A DNA stretch of 36,818 nucleotides from Bacilli bacterium (GTDB lineage Bacteria; Bacillota_I; Bacilli_A; RF39; UBA660). The position numbers were made by a program, and so were the translations under genes. Shown here piece after piece: positions 24,901-32,633 of this stretch. The stretch covers positions 1 through 36,818 of the forward strand of contig JAQVZB010000001.1 of NCBI GenBank assembly GCA_029004695.1. Reading direction: 5' to 3'. Position 1 is the first letter of the stretch. Every line of letters starts with the position of its first letter. Under the pieces are notes generated by a model, which had not been told where the DNA came from, did not search any database, and saw only the letters and a program-made list of their open reading frames with translations.

Positions 24901-25601
24901 TTTTTTTTACCTATTACATAGCCATCCATAAATATATTCTCTAAAGTTACATTAGATGTTTTAGATGCAAAACCTGAAGTTATAATTCCCCCATAAACTA
25001 AAGCATTTTTAACAAACAAATTACTAACATTTCCTTTTAAATTTGTAAATAATGCTAATTCTTCATTAACTTCACTAGTAACATATAGCCCATATATCGT
25101 ATTATTGTTACCAGTTAAAGTACCTTCAAAAGAATCTAAAGATGATAATATATTTAAAGTTCCAGACGGAATTCCATTTAATTCTGCATTATCATAATAA
25201 TTATTAGTATATGGTTCTATATAATAAGTAACATCATCTAATATATATTCAATTTCATCATTATCATTGTATTTTAATATCCCTTCGTTCAAAATAATAT
25301 TATTAGTTATTTCAAAATAACTATTAATAAAACTAGTATTTTTTAATTTAAAGCTCAAATAAGCTAGTTCAGATCCATTAGATATTATATAAGGATTATT
25401 TTCAGTTCCATCACCAGATCTAAAAGAGCTAGCAACCGTTCCATCCCATGCTGAAGTAGATATTGAGCTGTCATTATAAATAAATTCTGCTAATGTCGGA
25501 ATTATGTTAAAAATCAATAATATGAAACTTATGATTATAATAGATAAAATAATTTTTTTTATTTTTGATAAATTAAGAAAAGTATTTTTTATTTTCTCCA
25601 T
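21948..25601 (-). CDS. Giant surface protein with GLUG-like and Ig-like repeats
   Basis: An exported protein of 1217 residues. The hydrophobic segment at about 15-38 is followed by SAWDGTVASSFRSGDGTENNPYIIS and SELAYLSF, the standard start of GLUG-type surface proteins. GLUG-like motifs (GGLIGQA, GGLIGTA, SYNIGSI) lie at about 340-450. Two Ig-like modules follow at about 560-750; each ends alike (YVNTDYCILD, YINTDYIIYN). The rest is Asn-rich beta repeats. No LPXTG signal is visible. The start is ATG 25601 rather than 25610, because AAAGGA is spaced only for the former. It is the first gene of an operon with two TasA-like genes and may be the adhesive part of the fibre. Confidence 0.7.
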   Translation of the reverse strand: MEKIKNTFLNLSKIKKIILSIIIISFILLIFNIIPTLAEFIYNDSSISTSAWDGTVASSFRSGDGTENNPYIISNGSELAYLSFKLKNTSFINSYFEITNNIILNEGILKYNDNDEIEYILDDVTYYIEPYTNNYYDNAELNGIPSGTLNILSSLDSFEGTLTGNNNTIYGLYVTSEVNEELALFTNLKGNVSNLFVKNALVYGGIITSGFASKTSNVTLENIFMDGYVIGKKNNIEKTIVKDIVQGDINVYNYETTNYINLSNLLPFLGSTVNSAKITGNYVVQNPAEASISINNIPVSGGSFEIELGTTLLSQVPIKASTTLANDVITFSNLKYTVKYNYGISGGLIGQALNTTIKNSVNKSDIYGYFTSAGIVANATGSINLINSYNIGSIDSNLSSGGLIGTAFDNVNNIIVNNSYNKGNLISTYSGGLISVVTNSSNVIFNNVFNTSNNNSINKVDNSTVSVTNAYYTENILPIGSGSVTGSFTKVLKEDLENKSYVIQNLNYNEYVSDEDLLLNPNNIWVYNDDENPVLYYDNNTSKTINVYIGSNIYNTYHTNINNKYFNANITFTVDGLNNFTPVLKVAYYISESGTVMDKSALDSVETWQLFTQINQITTEGSYIIYFKITDYKDRVTYVNTDYCILDLNAPVGSISFEDDNWDTLNNAPSNLFVNKPKEFIIESSDYLSGLESTYYYLSNEIILEENLENLEWIVPSGNILIDTLGKYIIYVKAIDKAGNIKYINTDYIIYNGYSIDDLLIGTDNKIDYGEIPINITNKSSITLKSSFTYEYFANINNYSHFLKSNILLPMGTKINLINHNNNKIYTYKIDTDVDQFGYNDSCDEFDLECEKIASYPFTLFNEMGQNENTSYIENIFVDNNLILEDYTLILDFKDAVINTSFYNMNIYLELFDLLADKRISTLENSYKKFNLYSNNEFNVDADLNLTSDYSGTSIFLNTESSTQINLNSQINYQTIEEIQVIDTTHEDQKTGLLISFVDSNGFLVNKKHFKNMNFKINNINYYPDNDNYLRAKINNNENIVLDIITTESENDLTSGTYYLKINNFISADGNYGGLLGNDVISIPIIVTNNSYEISHGFKVDFNNNIINKNDLSTEISFNISKTTLSNPNIRVSLYEKQELSAYNQNYLLVNLSNYINENLELISNNVYYLSKSNDNNISTTLNLKNNLFNYNSYKLILELYDGELKIDSIKKYFILK

Positions 25602-25637
25602 TTTAATCATTCCTTTTATACTTTACTATGCTATATA

Positions 25638-25646
25638 ATTATAACA
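25638..25646 (-). promoter_or_regulatory. Extended -10 promoter of the giant-protein operon
   Basis: TGTTATAAT on the minus strand is a perfect extended -10 (TGnTATAAT). No good -35 is seen 17 bp upstream. The leader is about 30 nt. Confidence 0.5.
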
Positions 25647-25671
25647 TAATTTGACATAATCTGCACTAATA

Positions 25672-25705
25672 AAGAAAAAAAATAACCCTCTTAAAAAGTT
25701 ATTTT
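25672..25705 (-). terminator. Terminator of the 542-aa protein operon
   Basis: On the minus strand AAAATAAC/GTTATTTT (25698-25705, 25679-25686) with an 11-nt loop is followed by eight T. It overlaps the stop codon of the 542-aa gene. Confidence 0.65.
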
Positions 25706-27327
25706 ATTTGTTTTTCAGATTCGCTTATTAAAAATTTATTTACTTGGACCATAAACCATAATTTTTCAATAGTTAACTGACTCTTTTCAAGTTCTTGAAT
25801 TCTCAATATTAAATTAATCCGTTCGGTAAAACTATCGATATTTTCTGGATATAAGTCTTCATTAGTAATATTAATATTTAATAATCGATATTTATTTATA
25901 ATTACCTTAGCAACACTAACTTCATCAAAAGCATTCACAGGACATACGATAACATTAGTTAAATCAAGTGCAAATAAATCAAAACTATCACTATATTCAA
26001 TTAGCTCATCATAACTATTTATTTCATAAGAATTTTTAATTGCTTCTTTTTTATAATAATCAAAACTATAATAAATATGCAACAAATCTTTTAAGGCAAA
26101 ATTATTGCTTATAACGTCTAGAACTTTCACTTTAAAATATTCATCATTATAATTTTGATATAAACCATATAATTCTGCTGCTTGTCTTACTGATTCAATT
26201 TTTAAATCTGTAGCATTTTTTTCTTTATGAATAAAAAATTTATTAGTTGTCCCAAATATTTTTTTATTTAATTTATTTAATTTATTTTCATTCTTATTAA
26301 TTTGAGACTCTAATTCTTTAAGTTGTTTGTTTGAATCATTTTTATTAATTTCAGAATCTATTTTCTTAATATATTTTAATTTAAAGTCATTAATAAGTGG
26401 TGAAAACTTAACATAATTAGCATATTCTTCAACATTTTCTTTTAATTTAGCTAAACTTTCATAAAATTTGTTCATAACAAGTTCATTTTCAACATTTAAG
26501 GAATCTAACATTAAACTACTATAAGTAGATACTCTAACTTTAGATTCTTCAAAAAAATGATTAACGTCTAATTCACCTTTTTTAGCTAGTTCAATAATAT
26601 CAGAAACATTTTCTTCACCGATAGTTTTCATTTCTTGATATAAATTAGTAAGCTTATCTATACAACTTTTATAATCAATATTATTTTTCTGTATTAACTC
26701 TTTTTTTAATTTATTAATATAATCAATAAAATATTTCTCATTTTTTCTTATCAATTTTCTAAAATTTAGCTCAATATGAGAAATTATCTCTGGGTTTTCC
26801 CAATATATTTTTTCAAATATTTCGGTTAATTCGTCAATGTTTTTATTATCAGATTTTCTTATATCCATAAAAGAAATCATAAACTGATTTACATAATAAG
26901 TATAATTAAAATCATTTTTATTTAATTTTATATTAACCATTTCAAATTTATTTATAAATTCATTAAAAATATTATTTAAGGAACTAAAATTGACATCTTG
27001 AGAATTAGAAATTTGATAAAATAAAGTGTCAAAACCCATTTTTTCAAAATATGTATTTGAAGGATTTAAAATAAATCTTATATTTTCTAATTTAGATATT
27101 TTATCGGCTAAATCAGCAGTATTCCTGTTATCAATCACATTAAAAGATTTACTTTTTAATTCTAAATATTTTTTGATTGATTTCTTATATTCAGTATATG
27201 TATTAAAAACTTCATCTATTTTAGCATTAAACTTTCTTTTATTGGTTTTAGTATTAACTGGCATAGACGAAAATAATATTTTTTTAGATTGAATATCTTC
27301 TTCAATGTACTCTAAAAAATTTGCCAT
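25699..27327 (-). CDS. Large cytoplasmic alpha-helical protein of the pilin operon, unknown
   Basis: A 542-aa protein without signal peptide or membrane helix, which I do not recognise. It is Lys/Glu/Asn-rich and predicted mostly helical, with a coiled coil at about residues 325-360 (KQLKELESQINKNENKLNKLNKK). It is the last gene of the unit that holds pilin-like genes and is preceded by a 46-aa gene in which its ribosome binding site (GAGGAGG) is embedded. It might be a cytoplasmic partner, for example of the AAA+ or the SipW-fusion region; that is only an inference from location. Confidence 0.6.
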   Translation of the reverse strand: MANFLEYIEEDIQSKKILFSSMPVNTKTNKRKFNAKIDEVFNTYTEYKKSIKKYLELKSKSFNVIDNRNTADLADKISKLENIRFILNPSNTYFEKMGFDTLFYQISNSQDVNFSSLNNIFNEFINKFEMVNIKLNKNDFNYTYYVNQFMISFMDIRKSDNKNIDELTEIFEKIYWENPEIISHIELNFRKLIRKNEKYFIDYINKLKKELIQKNNIDYKSCIDKLTNLYQEMKTIGEENVSDIIELAKKGELDVNHFFEESKVRVSTYSSLMLDSLNVENELVMNKFYESLAKLKENVEEYANYVKFSPLINDFKLKYIKKIDSEINKNDSNKQLKELESQINKNENKLNKLNKKIFGTTNKFFIHKEKNATDLKIESVRQAAELYGLYQNYNDEYFKVKVLDVISNNFALKDLLHIYYSFDYYKKEAIKNSYEINSYDELIEYSDSFDLFALDLTNVIVCPVNAFDEVSVAKVIINKYRLLNINITNEDLYPENIDSFTERINLILRIQELEKSQLTIEKLWFMVQVNKFLISESEKQIK

Positions 27328-27328
27328 G

Positions 27329-27469
27329 TTAATCCTCCTCTTTAGTTTCTTCTATCTTAGTTTCACTTAAATAAGATAAAAAATTATTTACATTTTCATA
27401 AAGGTTAACTAGCTCATTTAAAGTCAAAACTGATAAATCAAAATCAACTTTTTTTTCTTCTTTATTCAT
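27329..27469 (-). CDS. 46-aa acidic protein, coupled to the 542-aa gene
   Basis: A short reading frame on the minus strand, ATG 27467-27469 to TAA 27329-27331, with AGGGTGAT upstream. The protein begins MNKEEKKVDFDLSVLTLNEL and continues as an amphipathic helix (VNLYENVNNFLSYL) with a Glu/Lys-rich tail. The end of its frame contains the GAGGAGG ribosome binding site of the next gene, and it lies 13 bp after the pilin-like gene's stop, leaving a continuous gene string. It is probably real because spacing, site and coding character all agree. Function is unknown. Confidence 0.65.
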   Translation of the reverse strand: MNKEEKKVDFDLSVLTLNELVNLYENVNNFLSYLSETKIEETKEED

Positions 27470-27482
27470 ATTATCACCCTTT

Positions 27483-28556
27483 TTATACTTCATATCCAGC
27501 TAAATCTTTTATAAAGTTTATTATGATATCTAAAGATGTTCCTTTAGAATATGTTTCTAAACTATCAACATCTTGTCCTTCTAACCAAATATAGACTCTT
27601 GCTTTAGTTATAGCATTTGGTACTTGAAAAATAGGCTGCGAGAAATCTTTTATAGTATTCTGAATAGCGAAATGTTCACTATCAAGTGGCACTCCAGTGC
27701 CTGGATGGCCATTAATATGATCTAGACGTTTACCTTCTTTTATAATACCATAAGTTGGGATATATGTTCCATCAATAAGTGTAATTCCATAATTTTCAGC
27801 AGCTTCAATTGAAGCTACAGTATGAATATTATTATTTGGTTCATATATAACCATCTCACACCTATTAATACATTTCATGTTTTGGATTTCTTTAACCGGA
27901 GTATTATGAGGAAGGCTTCCCATTTTTATTACTCCAACCCTTAAAGAATTCATAATATTACTCATTGATTCTTTTATTTCTTCACTAGTATCTTCTTGAT
28001 AATCAATCATAGTATTTTCTTCAAAAAATATATTATCAGGATATGGTGAACCACTTGAATTTTTTAAAAAAATATCAAAAGCAACAAAATAACTTGATGC
28101 ATTAGCTCTTTTTTCTTCGGCTTTAACGACATTTAATAATTTTTTAGTTGTATTATTATTAGGATTTCTTGTCCTTGTTCTAATTAAATCACCAATAAAG
28201 ATATCAAATTTATCATTATTAGGAAATAATGCTCCATTTGTTGATACCGGCCATAATCCGTAAGACCATTGGTTAACATGATCTGGATAGGTTTCTTTTA
28301 AATCCATAATTATACTATCCATTGAAATATTAACCGAGTCAGAAAATTCAATACCATCTAGCGATATGAACAAACCAGTATTACTGGAAACTGATAATTG
28401 AAAAAAATTAATTTTAACATTCAAAGCTGATGATAACCAAGCATAAGTTGAAGCAGTTAATAAAATAGCAGATAAAAAAGTAACCCAAAATAGTGTTCTT
28501 CGGTTTTTAAATTTAAATAAATTAATTGTTTTTATATTATTTTTTTTAAAATCCAT
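27483..28556 (-). CDS. Divergent TasA/pilin-like exported protein
   Basis: A 357-aa exported protein. The N-terminal basic stretch is followed by a hydrophobic segment (about 23-42) that ends in ASTYAWLSSALNV. The middle shares the family blocks SSYFVAFDIFLKNSSGSPY, NSLRVGVIKMG and PTYGIIKEG, and the end ITKARVYIWLEGQDVDSLE corresponds to the TLAPNSITKIRVYIYIEGQDIDNYD block of the large paralogues. It is thus a distant fourth relative, about 70 residues shorter than the nearest. AGAGGT precedes ATG 28556. The 46-aa and 542-aa genes follow in the same direction with small gaps. Confidence 0.7.
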   Translation of the reverse strand: MDFKKNNIKTINLFKFKNRRTLFWVTFLSAILLTASTYAWLSSALNVKINFFQLSVSSNTGLFISLDGIEFSDSVNISMDSIIMDLKETYPDHVNQWSYGLWPVSTNGALFPNNDKFDIFIGDLIRTRTRNPNNNTTKKLLNVVKAEEKRANASSYFVAFDIFLKNSSGSPYPDNIFFEENTMIDYQEDTSEEIKESMSNIMNSLRVGVIKMGSLPHNTPVKEIQNMKCINRCEMVIYEPNNNIHTVASIEAAENYGITLIDGTYIPTYGIIKEGKRLDHINGHPGTGVPLDSEHFAIQNTIKDFSQPIFQVPNAITKARVYIWLEGQDVDSLETYSKGTSLDIIINFIKDLAGYEV

Positions 28557-28583
28557 TAAATACCTCTATATTTAATATAATTA

Positions 28584-28608
28584 AAGAGTAACCAGATTGA
28601 TTACTCTT
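28584..28608 (-). terminator. Hairpin downstream of the 428-aa pilin gene
   Basis: AAGAGTAA/TTACTCTT with two more G-C/G-T pairs inside and a 5-nt loop. The T-tract behind it is interrupted (TTAATTATATT), so termination may be partial, and read-through would place the 357-aa gene in the same transcript. A TATAAT at 28610-28615 could start a separate transcript. Confidence 0.45.
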
Positions 28609-28671
28609 CATTATACTATAATATTAAATAATCATTAATATTAATTAATCTTAAATTATTTCCATTTATAA

Positions 28672-29958
28672 TTATGGAGCTGTTGTTGTAGGTACAGTAG
28701 TAGTTGCAGCTGGTTCTACAGTTGTTGGTGCGGTATATCCAGGAATATCACTATCAATAAATCTTTGTTTTGTGAATCCGAATTGAACAGAAATACTTTT
28801 TCCAATTGATGCAAAATCATAATTATCAATATCTTGACCTTCAATATAAATGTATACTCTTACTTTTGTAATACTATTTGGAGCAAGTGTCATAAATTGT
28901 GGACGAGCTGTTCCAGTAAGTATTTTCATTGAATCAGTAAAATATGGATATGCTTCTAATAAAGCTGTTCCTCCTTCAGGTACATCAGTACTTGCAGTAT
29001 AAGGTTCATAAAGTTCTGGTTCTGAACCAGAAACATAACCATTATATGCTTCTCCATCATAAACATCTACAGCATTTACAGATGTAATTTCTTGTGCAAC
29101 GGCATAAGTTGGATAACTAGTTCCATTTGCAAATGGTCCGCATGATCCAAATTCACCTATATATGCTCCCGATTTATCTCTTTGTTTACATGATGTTTCA
29201 TACCAACTAATAGCGCCAACTACATGGCTTTTATCATTTGGTTCCCAAATTTGAGCTCTTTTTGTACAAATACCAGTTACTACACCAGCCACATCTTCAC
29301 ATGTAATACCAGTTATAGTTGCAGCAGTTTCTGTTGTCCCTTTAACACGCCCTATTTGAGCAAACGCGACTCTAACTGAATTCTCAATTCCAGTATTAGC
29401 CACTCCACTAGATGAAACTGTAACTTGTGAATCAGTTGACAAATAAATTGCTTCTTCATCAAGTGGTTCATATGATTCAATGTATTGAGTACCTGATGAG
29501 TTTTTGATAAATAAATCAAATGCTACATATCCATTAACATCATAATCTACATCATTTTCAGCACGGCTTGCAATAAGTCTGTAACCTCCTAATGAAGGGG
29601 TTAAACTTGCCTTTTCAAAAAGAATCATTCTTGATACTGTTGCATCAATATCACCTACTGATGACATTGGAATTAATCCTCCGCCTGACCACCAATTAGT
29701 GTTGCCTGAATAAACAGTATCTGTATCATCATTAAAATTATCCGCATTAATTGCTACGGTATCTTTCCAAGTTGATCCATTTAATGACAATTGTAAATCT
29801 TCTGTACCAGCAATAGTAACATCAAAGTTAGTAACACTTACTGTTCGCATACCGACAAACCACGCATATGTTGATACAGATAATATTATCGCTGTTAATG
29901 ACAAAGCAATAACTAAATTTTTGACACGATTTTTGTGTCCAAGTTTTCCTTTTTTCAT
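28672..29958 (-). CDS. TasA-like pilin paralogue with Thr/Pro-rich tail
   Basis: A 428-aa exported protein. The signal segment (12-32) ends in VSTYAWFVGMRTVSV. The family core follows: FDVTIAGTEDLQLSLNGSTW, GLIPMSSVG, FEKASLTPSLGGYRLIASR, GYVAFDLFIKNSSG, NTGIENSVRVAFAQIGRV, AISWYETSC, PTYAV, VDVYDGEAYNGY and TLAPNSITKVRVYIYIEG, then FGFTKQRF. Several cysteines could form pairs. The last 20 residues are a Thr/Pro/Ala tail (TTTVPTTTAP), like a spacer to the cell surface or a glycosylation region. It is a close relative of the proteins at 30905 and 32632 and shares a transcript with the 230-aa protein upstream, 18 bp away. Confidence 0.8.
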   Translation of the reverse strand: MKKGKLGHKNRVKNLVIALSLTAIILSVSTYAWFVGMRTVSVTNFDVTIAGTEDLQLSLNGSTWKDTVAINADNFNDDTDTVYSGNTNWWSGGGLIPMSSVGDIDATVSRMILFEKASLTPSLGGYRLIASRAENDVDYDVNGYVAFDLFIKNSSGTQYIESYEPLDEEAIYLSTDSQVTVSSSGVANTGIENSVRVAFAQIGRVKGTTETAATITGITCEDVAGVVTGICTKRAQIWEPNDKSHVVGAISWYETSCKQRDKSGAYIGEFGSCGPFANGTSYPTYAVAQEITSVNAVDVYDGEAYNGYVSGSEPELYEPYTASTDVPEGGTALLEAYPYFTDSMKILTGTARPQFMTLAPNSITKVRVYIYIEGQDIDNYDFASIGKSISVQFGFTKQRFIDSDIPGYTAPTTVEPAATTTVPTTTAP

Positions 29959-29976
29959 AATTACCTCTTTCCTCTT

Positions 29977-30669
29977 CTATTTAATTATTTCCGATTTAAA
30001 ATCCATATGAATTTTAATCTGACCTCCCAAAATATTATCGGTACATTCTGGGTCGGTACCTTCTAGCCATAAGACTATCGTATACTTGTCGCGATTACCC
30101 GGAGCAAAATTTTGTACATGATCTCTTGCAACAAGGGTATCTGATGTAAATGCAACTGTTCCTTTTTCGAGAGTATTATTTCTTGATATTTTAGCATATG
30201 TTATATCTTCACCATTTTTATATACTCTAATACGAATAGCATCATCTACATTTTTTATAACATCATCAATGACAATTTCGGACCAATAGTCGGCAATTTC
30301 TGAGCCTAAATTTTCTATATAAAAAGTATATGCAACAAAATTTTCACCATTATGCGAGCCGTTACTTCGTTCGTTTAAATTATTTGGAAGCCAAGTACCT
30401 GATATATTATCAAAATGACTTATCGTTTCTGCAAATAATTCTGATCTGAAAACTTTATAATCGGGATCGTCATATATAATTATATTATTTTTTATATATA
30501 ATTCTCGATCTAAATTTACGCTAAAACTTCCACCTTTATATATTAATGCAAATACTAAATATATAAGAAGTAAAAATAGTAATATAAATAATAATATTAA
30601 CTTTAAAATTTTCACTATTCTTTTTTTGCGTTTTACTTTTTTAGCGCTTGTTACAATTTCCTTTTTCAT
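29977..30669 (-). CDS. Short membrane-anchored relative of the pilin family
   Basis: A 230-aa protein with a highly basic N-terminus, one membrane helix (about 21-44) and an outer beta domain. It has no TYAWF motif, so it may stay anchored uncleaved. NFVAYTFYIENLGSEIADYW corresponds to the GYVAFDLFIKN block of the large paralogues, and YTIVLWLEGTDPECTDNI to the RVYIYIEGQDIDNYD block, so it looks like a reduced member of the same family. It may serve as anchor or assembly starter. It has a good promoter at 30735-30763 and AAAAGG before ATG 30669, and is followed directly by the 428-aa pilin gene. Confidence 0.6.
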   Translation of the reverse strand: MKKEIVTSAKKVKRKKRIVKILKLILLFILLFLLLIYLVFALIYKGGSFSVNLDRELYIKNNIIIYDDPDYKVFRSELFAETISHFDNISGTWLPNNLNERSNGSHNGENFVAYTFYIENLGSEIADYWSEIVIDDVIKNVDDAIRIRVYKNGEDITYAKISRNNTLEKGTVAFTSDTLVARDHVQNFAPGNRDKYTIVLWLEGTDPECTDNILGGQIKIHMDFKSEIIK

Positions 30670-30734
30670 AAAAATCCTTTTCTCTCAATTTTGACGTTAC
30701 TCTCTATATACACCCTACCTTAATATACAATTAA

Positions 30735-30787
30735 ATTTTATCAATTTAAATATTGTTTGTCAATTCAATTTGAAGAATATTGTCGAA
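30735..30787 (-). promoter_or_regulatory. Promoter of the 230-aa/428-aa operon, with upstream box
   Basis: On the minus strand there is a perfect -35 TTGACA (30758-30763), a 17-bp spacer and an extended -10 TGATAAAAT (hexamer 30735-30740). A TTCGACA box at 30781-30787 lies 40 bp above the -10, as in the promoter at 18813. The leader is about 60 nt. Confidence 0.7.
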
Positions 30788-30850
30788 AATTATCATTTTA
30801 TAAATAAAAAGGCAAAAATTATTTTAGCTAATTAAATTAATAATTATATT

Positions 30851-30880
30851 AAACAAAAAAAACACATATCTGTGTTTTTT
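30851..30880 (-). terminator. Terminator of the 511-aa pilin gene
   Basis: AAAAAACACA/TGTGTTTTTT with a 4-nt loop (30871-30880, 30857-30866), followed by T on the minus strand, 25 bp after the stop codon. Confidence 0.75.
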
Positions 30881-30904
30881 TGTAATTATTTTTTTTAATA
30901 ATTA

Positions 30905-32440
30905 TTATGGTGTTGATTCGGTAACTACTATTGATCTGGTTTTTATACCTAAGTTCCCTGCTGCATCTCTTACTTTATAAGTGATTTTATATGTGCCAGG
31001 AACATATAAATCAACAGTTCCGATCGCTTCAATATCATCAGTTAAAGTACCATCCACATTATCAATTGCAGTTGCTCCAGCGTCTGTATAAGTTACATCT
31101 GGTTCTGTAGGTACAGTAACATTATCTATCGCATTTCCTAATAATGTTATTCTAGGAGCTGTATAGTCGATATCTATTGTTATTGGATTACCTTCACCAT
31201 CTGTTTGGATAACTCCATTTTCATCTCTTAAATATGGCCCTTTACCTTTATTTACATCTGGCCCAGTGTAATTAATATCATCTTCAGTAAATCTTTGTTT
31301 CGTAAATCCGAATGCTACAGATATTTGATGTCCTATTGAAGAAAAATCATAGTTATCTATATCTTGTCCTTCAATATAAATATATACTCTTATTTTAGTA
31401 ATACTATTTGGAGCTAAAGTTATAAATGTAGGACGTTCAGTACTAGTTAAGAACTTCATTGTATCAGTAAAATATGAAATAGATTGTAAATAAGTAGCTG
31501 AAGTATAACCATTATATACGGCTCCATCATATACATCAACATTAGATTTTGATGGAATTAGAGCTTTAATTGCGTAAGTTGGATAAGCTAAGCCATCAAT
31601 AACTAATCCACATTCATTGGTTGTATAAGATGCATCTGTGGTTATATCTGCTCCCGTTCTATTTAAGCAACTAGTTTCATACCAGCTTATTGCTCCAACT
31701 ACATGGGAAGTATCATTTGGTTCCCAAACTTGAGCTGCTCTACAAATTCCAGTAATACCAGAAGGTGTTCCTTCAGGTAAAGTAGCTACATCAGAGCATT
31801 TTATTCCTTGTATTTTTGTTGCATCTTCTTCACTAGCGATTACTCTTCCTATTTCTGCAAATGCTACTCTTACCGAGTTTTCAATTCCAGTATTAGCTAC
31901 TCCAGCATTAGATACTTTTACTTCAGAATCAACAGTTAAATATATTGCTTCTTCATCAGCTTGATTTAATGTTTCAATATAATCTTCCCCAGTAAAGTTT
32001 TTAACAAATAAATCAAATGCTACATAGCCATTTTGTTCACTAGTTGAATTATCAACTTTACTAGCTAATAATCGATAACCTCCAGGTGAAGGAGTTAAAC
32101 TAGCTTTTTCATATAATTCCAATCTTGAAGAATCTGCATTAATTACACCAACAGATGACATTGGAATTAATCCTGTTCCTGCCCACCAGTTTTTATTACC
32201 AGTATAAGCAGTGGAATAATTACTACCATTTATCGTAACAGTTTCTGAAAATGTTGATCCGTCTAATGATAGAAGTAAACTTTCAGTTCCTGCAATATCG
32301 ACGTCAAAACTAGAAACACTAACAGTACGCATTCCAACAAACCATGCATAAGTAGAAACTCCAATTATTACTGCTGTTAAAGCAAAAATAATTACCAGAT
32401 TTCTAAGTCTACTTGCGTAAGCCTTTTTTGTTTTTTTCAT
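30905..32440 (-). CDS. TasA-like pilin paralogue with C-terminal Ig-like (DUF5011) domain
   Basis: A 511-aa exported protein. The signal segment (12-33) ends in VSTYAWFVGMRTVSV. Residues 34-395 follow the core of the 428-aa protein almost block by block (GLIPMSSVG, YEKASLTPSPGGYRLLASK, NTGIENSVRVAFAEIGRV, WEPND, AISWYETSC, IYIEGQDIDNYD, FGFTKQRF). After a linker containing GPYLRDENG a DUF5011-type Ig-like domain is added (about 430-508): APRITLLGN, YTDAGATAIDNVDGTL and PGTYKITYKVRDAAGN. Such modules extend surface proteins and bind ligands. It is monocistronic, with its own promoter and terminator and a leader of about 100 nt. AAAGAGG precedes ATG 32440. Confidence 0.82.
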   Translation of the reverse strand: MKKTKKAYASRLRNLVIIFALTAVIIGVSTYAWFVGMRTVSVSSFDVDIAGTESLLLSLDGSTFSETVTINGSNYSTAYTGNKNWWAGTGLIPMSSVGVINADSSRLELYEKASLTPSPGGYRLLASKVDNSTSEQNGYVAFDLFVKNFTGEDYIETLNQADEEAIYLTVDSEVKVSNAGVANTGIENSVRVAFAEIGRVIASEEDATKIQGIKCSDVATLPEGTPSGITGICRAAQVWEPNDTSHVVGAISWYETSCLNRTGADITTDASYTTNECGLVIDGLAYPTYAIKALIPSKSNVDVYDGAVYNGYTSATYLQSISYFTDTMKFLTSTERPTFITLAPNSITKIRVYIYIEGQDIDNYDFSSIGHQISVAFGFTKQRFTEDDINYTGPDVNKGKGPYLRDENGVIQTDGEGNPITIDIDYTAPRITLLGNAIDNVTVPTEPDVTYTDAGATAIDNVDGTLTDDIEAIGTVDLYVPGTYKITYKVRDAAGNLGIKTRSIVVTESTP

Positions 32441-32546
32441 TTTTTTCCTCTTTCCTTTTCTTATTTTTGTATATTACATTAGTTATAAATTACTTCTAAA
32501 TAGTAATATACGTATAATTCGATAACTACTACCGTAATATAATATA

Positions 32547-32588
32547 ATCTTATCATAATCTAAAACTTTGTCAATATTTTTTGTCGAA
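32547..32588 (-). promoter_or_regulatory. Promoter of the 511-aa pilin gene, with upstream box
   Basis: On the minus strand there is a -35 TTGACA (32569-32574) and an extended -10 TATGATAAGAT (hexamer TAAGAT 32547-32552, spacer 16). A TTCGACA box at 32582-32588 is 29 bp above the -10, about one DNA turn nearer than in the two sister promoters. In the ~100-nt leader, ATTACT/AGTAAT (32489-32507) can form a small hairpin. Confidence 0.6.
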
Positions 32589-32602
32589 TTTTGTTATTTT
32601 CA

Positions 32603-32633
32603 ATTAAAAAAGATTTAAAATATAAATCTTTTT
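32603..32633 (-). terminator. Terminator of the 480-aa pilin gene
   Basis: On the minus strand AAAAAGATTTA/TAAATCTTTTT (32623-32633, 32607-32617) with a 5-nt loop is followed by further T. The stem includes part of the stop codon. Confidence 0.75.

Noticed and set aside
32441..32546. A riboswitch in the ~100-nt leader of the 511-aa pilin gene
   Set aside because: Only a small 6-bp hairpin is visible and no known riboswitch motif is recognised; A+T-rich sequence makes such pairing likely by chance.
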